Origin: CAZSWR01 sp964610885
GTDB taxonomy: Bacteria > Bacteroidota > Ignavibacteria > Kapaibacteriales > UBA2268
Length of the DNA: 7,327 nt
NCBI GenBank assembly: GCA_964610885.1
Contig: CAZSWR010000123.1
Span: forward strand, 1 to 7,327
Direction: 5' to 3'
Below, piece by piece: positions 6,802-7,327 of the stretch (within the stretch, counting starts at the first letter, position 1; the number at the start of each line of letters is the position of its first letter). The position numbers and the translations under genes are program-made. The notes beneath the pieces are model-generated. The model did not search any database. It had not been told where the DNA came from and saw only the letters and a list, made by a program, of their open reading frames with translations.

Positions 6802-6885
6802 ATTTCTTTCCCAAATTTGTCGAAATAAACAATGCAAACTACGCAAATATTTGTATTCAAAAGTAAGGAATTAGTATTTATTTTT

Positions 6886-6898
6886 ACCGCGTAGCGGT
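6886..6898. repeat. Short hairpin repeat 1 (ACCGC-GTA-GCGGT)
   Basis: ACCGC and GCGGT form a perfect 5-bp stem around GTA. The right-hand flank TTGTTTTATTGTAG resembles that of hairpin 2 (ATGTTCTATATAG), suggesting copies of one short repeat family of the kind scattered in Bacteroidota-like intergenic DNA. Confidence 0.6.
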
Positions 6899-6934
6899 TG
6901 TTTTATTGTAGAAATCCTGCTTTTTAGTAGTTAT

Positions 6935-6947
6935 TTCGCGTAGCGAA
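6935..6947. repeat. Short hairpin repeat 2 (TTCGC-GTA-GCGAA)
   Basis: It has the same CGC-GTA-GCG core as hairpin 1, but the outer two base pairs change on both arms (TT/AA instead of AC/GT). The stem is therefore kept by compensating changes. Its centre is 49 bases from that of hairpin 1. Confidence 0.6.
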
Positions 6948-6989
6948 TGTTCTATATAGGTGGTTGATTTAACAACATTTTATACATTA

Positions 6990-7002
6990 ACCGCTATGCG
7001 GT
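6990..7002. repeat. Short hairpin repeat 3 (ACCGC-TAT-GCGGT), inverted orientation
   Basis: Read on the minus strand this is ACCGC-ATA-GCGGT, one base different from hairpin 1, so the copy appears inverted relative to copies 1 and 2. Its centre is 55 bases from that of hairpin 2. Just before it, GTTG (6963-6966) and CAAC (6973-6976) form an additional small dyad. Confidence 0.6.
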
Positions 7003-7077
7003 ATCAATTCAAAACTATTACTTTCTTTGTTTATGCAAATAGTATTAGGAGTGTGTTGATAAAGTATTTTCTGGAAG

Positions 7078-7097
7078 CAGTGGGGCTTGCCCCACTG
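7078..7097. repeat. GC-rich hairpin A inside the MITE-like element
   Basis: CAGTGGGGC (7078-7086) and GCCCCACTG (7089-7097) are exact inverted copies separated by TT. In a real fold the loop would be CTTG on an 8-bp stem. Its first two bases overlap the inner terminal repeat GGAAGCA. Confidence 0.75.
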
Positions 7098-7115
7098 TGG
7101 CATATCAAAGACTTA

Positions 7116-7135
7116 CACGGGGTCAAGACCCCGTG
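7116..7135. repeat. GC-rich hairpin B inside the MITE-like element
   Basis: CACGGGGTC (7116-7124) and GACCCCGTG (7127-7135) are exact inverted copies around AA. It shares the CACGGG...CCCGTG frame with the palindrome at 7203-7222. The last two bases overlap the inner terminal repeat TGCTTCC. Confidence 0.75.
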
Positions 7136-7171
7136 CTTCCAAAACATTTGACTATTTCAACAGTCTCTTAG

Positions 7172-7222
7172 GAGCCTGCCAGAAAAAGTATTGATCAGCC
7201 ATCCCACGGGTTAACCCGTGGG
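7172..7222. mobile_element. Second element-like left end with 20-bp perfect palindrome
   Basis: Directly after the right TTAG, GAGCCTGCCAGAAAAAGTATT (from 7172) resembles the left end of the MITE-like element (GAGTGTGTTGATAAAGTATT from 7049), including the flanking TTAG. About 11 bases later comes the perfect palindrome CCCACGGGTTAACCCGTGGG (7203-7222). No matching right end is seen before 7327, so the element is either decayed or continues outside the window. Only the left end and palindrome can be supported. Confidence 0.4.
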
Positions 7223-7327
7223 TTCGATACAAGCCATAACTCCTATATTATCTATGTATTAGCTCATACCGATCTTTAGCCCCCTTAGAAAAAGCAGGGT
7301 TGTTTCATTCTAGCAAGAGGCACAACT

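Larger units (their letters stand above)
7049..7167. mobile_element. MITE-like element, 119 bp, with TTAG target duplication
   Basis: The element begins GAGTGTGTTGATAAAG (7049-7064). Its right end, read in reverse complement, begins GAGACTGTTGAAATAG (7152-7167), so the tips match at 12 of 16 positions. Further in, TGGAAGCA (7072-7079) is an exact inverted match to TGCTTCCA (7134-7141). TTAG directly flanks both sides (7045-7048 and 7168-7171), fitting a 4-bp YTAR-type target duplication as used by the IS5 and IS701 groups. There is no transposase frame, so it would move only in trans. The interior carries two strong GC-rich hairpins listed separately. The IS group assignment is inference from the target duplication and tip sequence. 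Confidence 0.65.
6802..7327. other. Gene-free, repeat-rich intergenic region
   Basis: This 526-base stretch shows no credible gene. From 6802 to about 6885 is the AT-rich leader of mazG. From 6886 to 7002 there are three short hairpin repeats, and from 7045 to 7171 a MITE-like element. From 7172 to 7222 there is a second element-like end and a perfect palindrome. I see nothing I can assign in 7223-7327. Open frames here run across the inverted repeats and are not convincing. Confidence 0.75.

Noticed and set aside
6127..6828. Long plus-strand open frame (233 codons) opposite mazG
   Set aside because: It is antisense to mazG, which has all its family motifs, and the frame has no recognisable features of its own.
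6961..7002. Possible integron attC-like site (GTTG...CAAC with a nearby stem)
   Set aside because: There is no attC core pair, no integrase and no gene cassette; the small dyads are better explained as part of the hairpin-repeat cluster.
6960..7151. 63-codon plus-strand frame in the repeat region
   Set aside because: It runs across a hairpin repeat and most of the MITE-like element, so its sequence is explained by the inverted repeats. It has no ribosome site or recognisable domain.
6886..7222. Possible CRISPR array or CRISPR remnant
   Set aside because: The repeats are short palindromes of differing sequence and orientation, without constant direct repeats or regular spacers.

Overview
The window most likely comes from a diderm bacterium of the Bacteroidota/Chlorobiota (FCB) group. 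Supporting signs are a BamD-type outer-membrane assembly lipoprotein followed by a small outer-membrane beta-barrel-like protein, AT-rich intergenic spacers around genes of higher GC, mostly weak Shine-Dalgarno signals, and short hairpin repeats of the ACCGC-nnn-GCGGT kind. This placement is an inference from gene content; no rRNA or other marker is present.

Left end (1-1457, minus strand): a two-gene unit, visibly AT-richer than its neighbours. A small DUF4365-type protein with a PD-(D/E)XK-like nuclease signature is followed by a large unrecognised protein that runs off the left edge. The two overlap by one base (TAATG), so they are probably translated together. This is the best candidate in the window for an undescribed system, possibly a defence or other nuclease module.

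Centre left (1521-3344, minus strand): leuC and leuD, separated by 1 base, encode a two-subunit [4Fe-4S] hydro-lyase of the isopropylmalate/homoaconitate isomerase family. A strong hairpin terminator follows them at 1521-1543. The substrate is not certain, because the specificity loop of the small subunit is unusual and no other leu genes are in view.

Centre (3529-4260, minus strand): a predicted DEDD 3'-5' exonuclease of the DNA_pol_B_exo2 type, with a probable terminator behind it. An AT-rich divergent spacer of about 194 bases containing two dyad symmetries separates it from bamD.

Centre right (4455-5968, plus strand): bamD, a TPR lipoprotein of the BAM complex, followed at short distance by a secreted, probably outer-membrane beta-barrel protein. 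They likely form an operon, and the second protein is plausibly a client of the BAM machine.

Right (5992-6801, minus strand): mazG, a house-cleaning NTP pyrophosphohydrolase, converging on the bamD operon.

Right end (6802-7327): no gene, but dense small repeats. Three short hairpins with co-varying arms are followed by an apparently intact 119-bp MITE-like element. It has imperfect terminal inverted repeats and a TTAG target duplication, carries two GC-rich hairpins, and abuts a second element-like end with its own 20-bp perfect palindrome.
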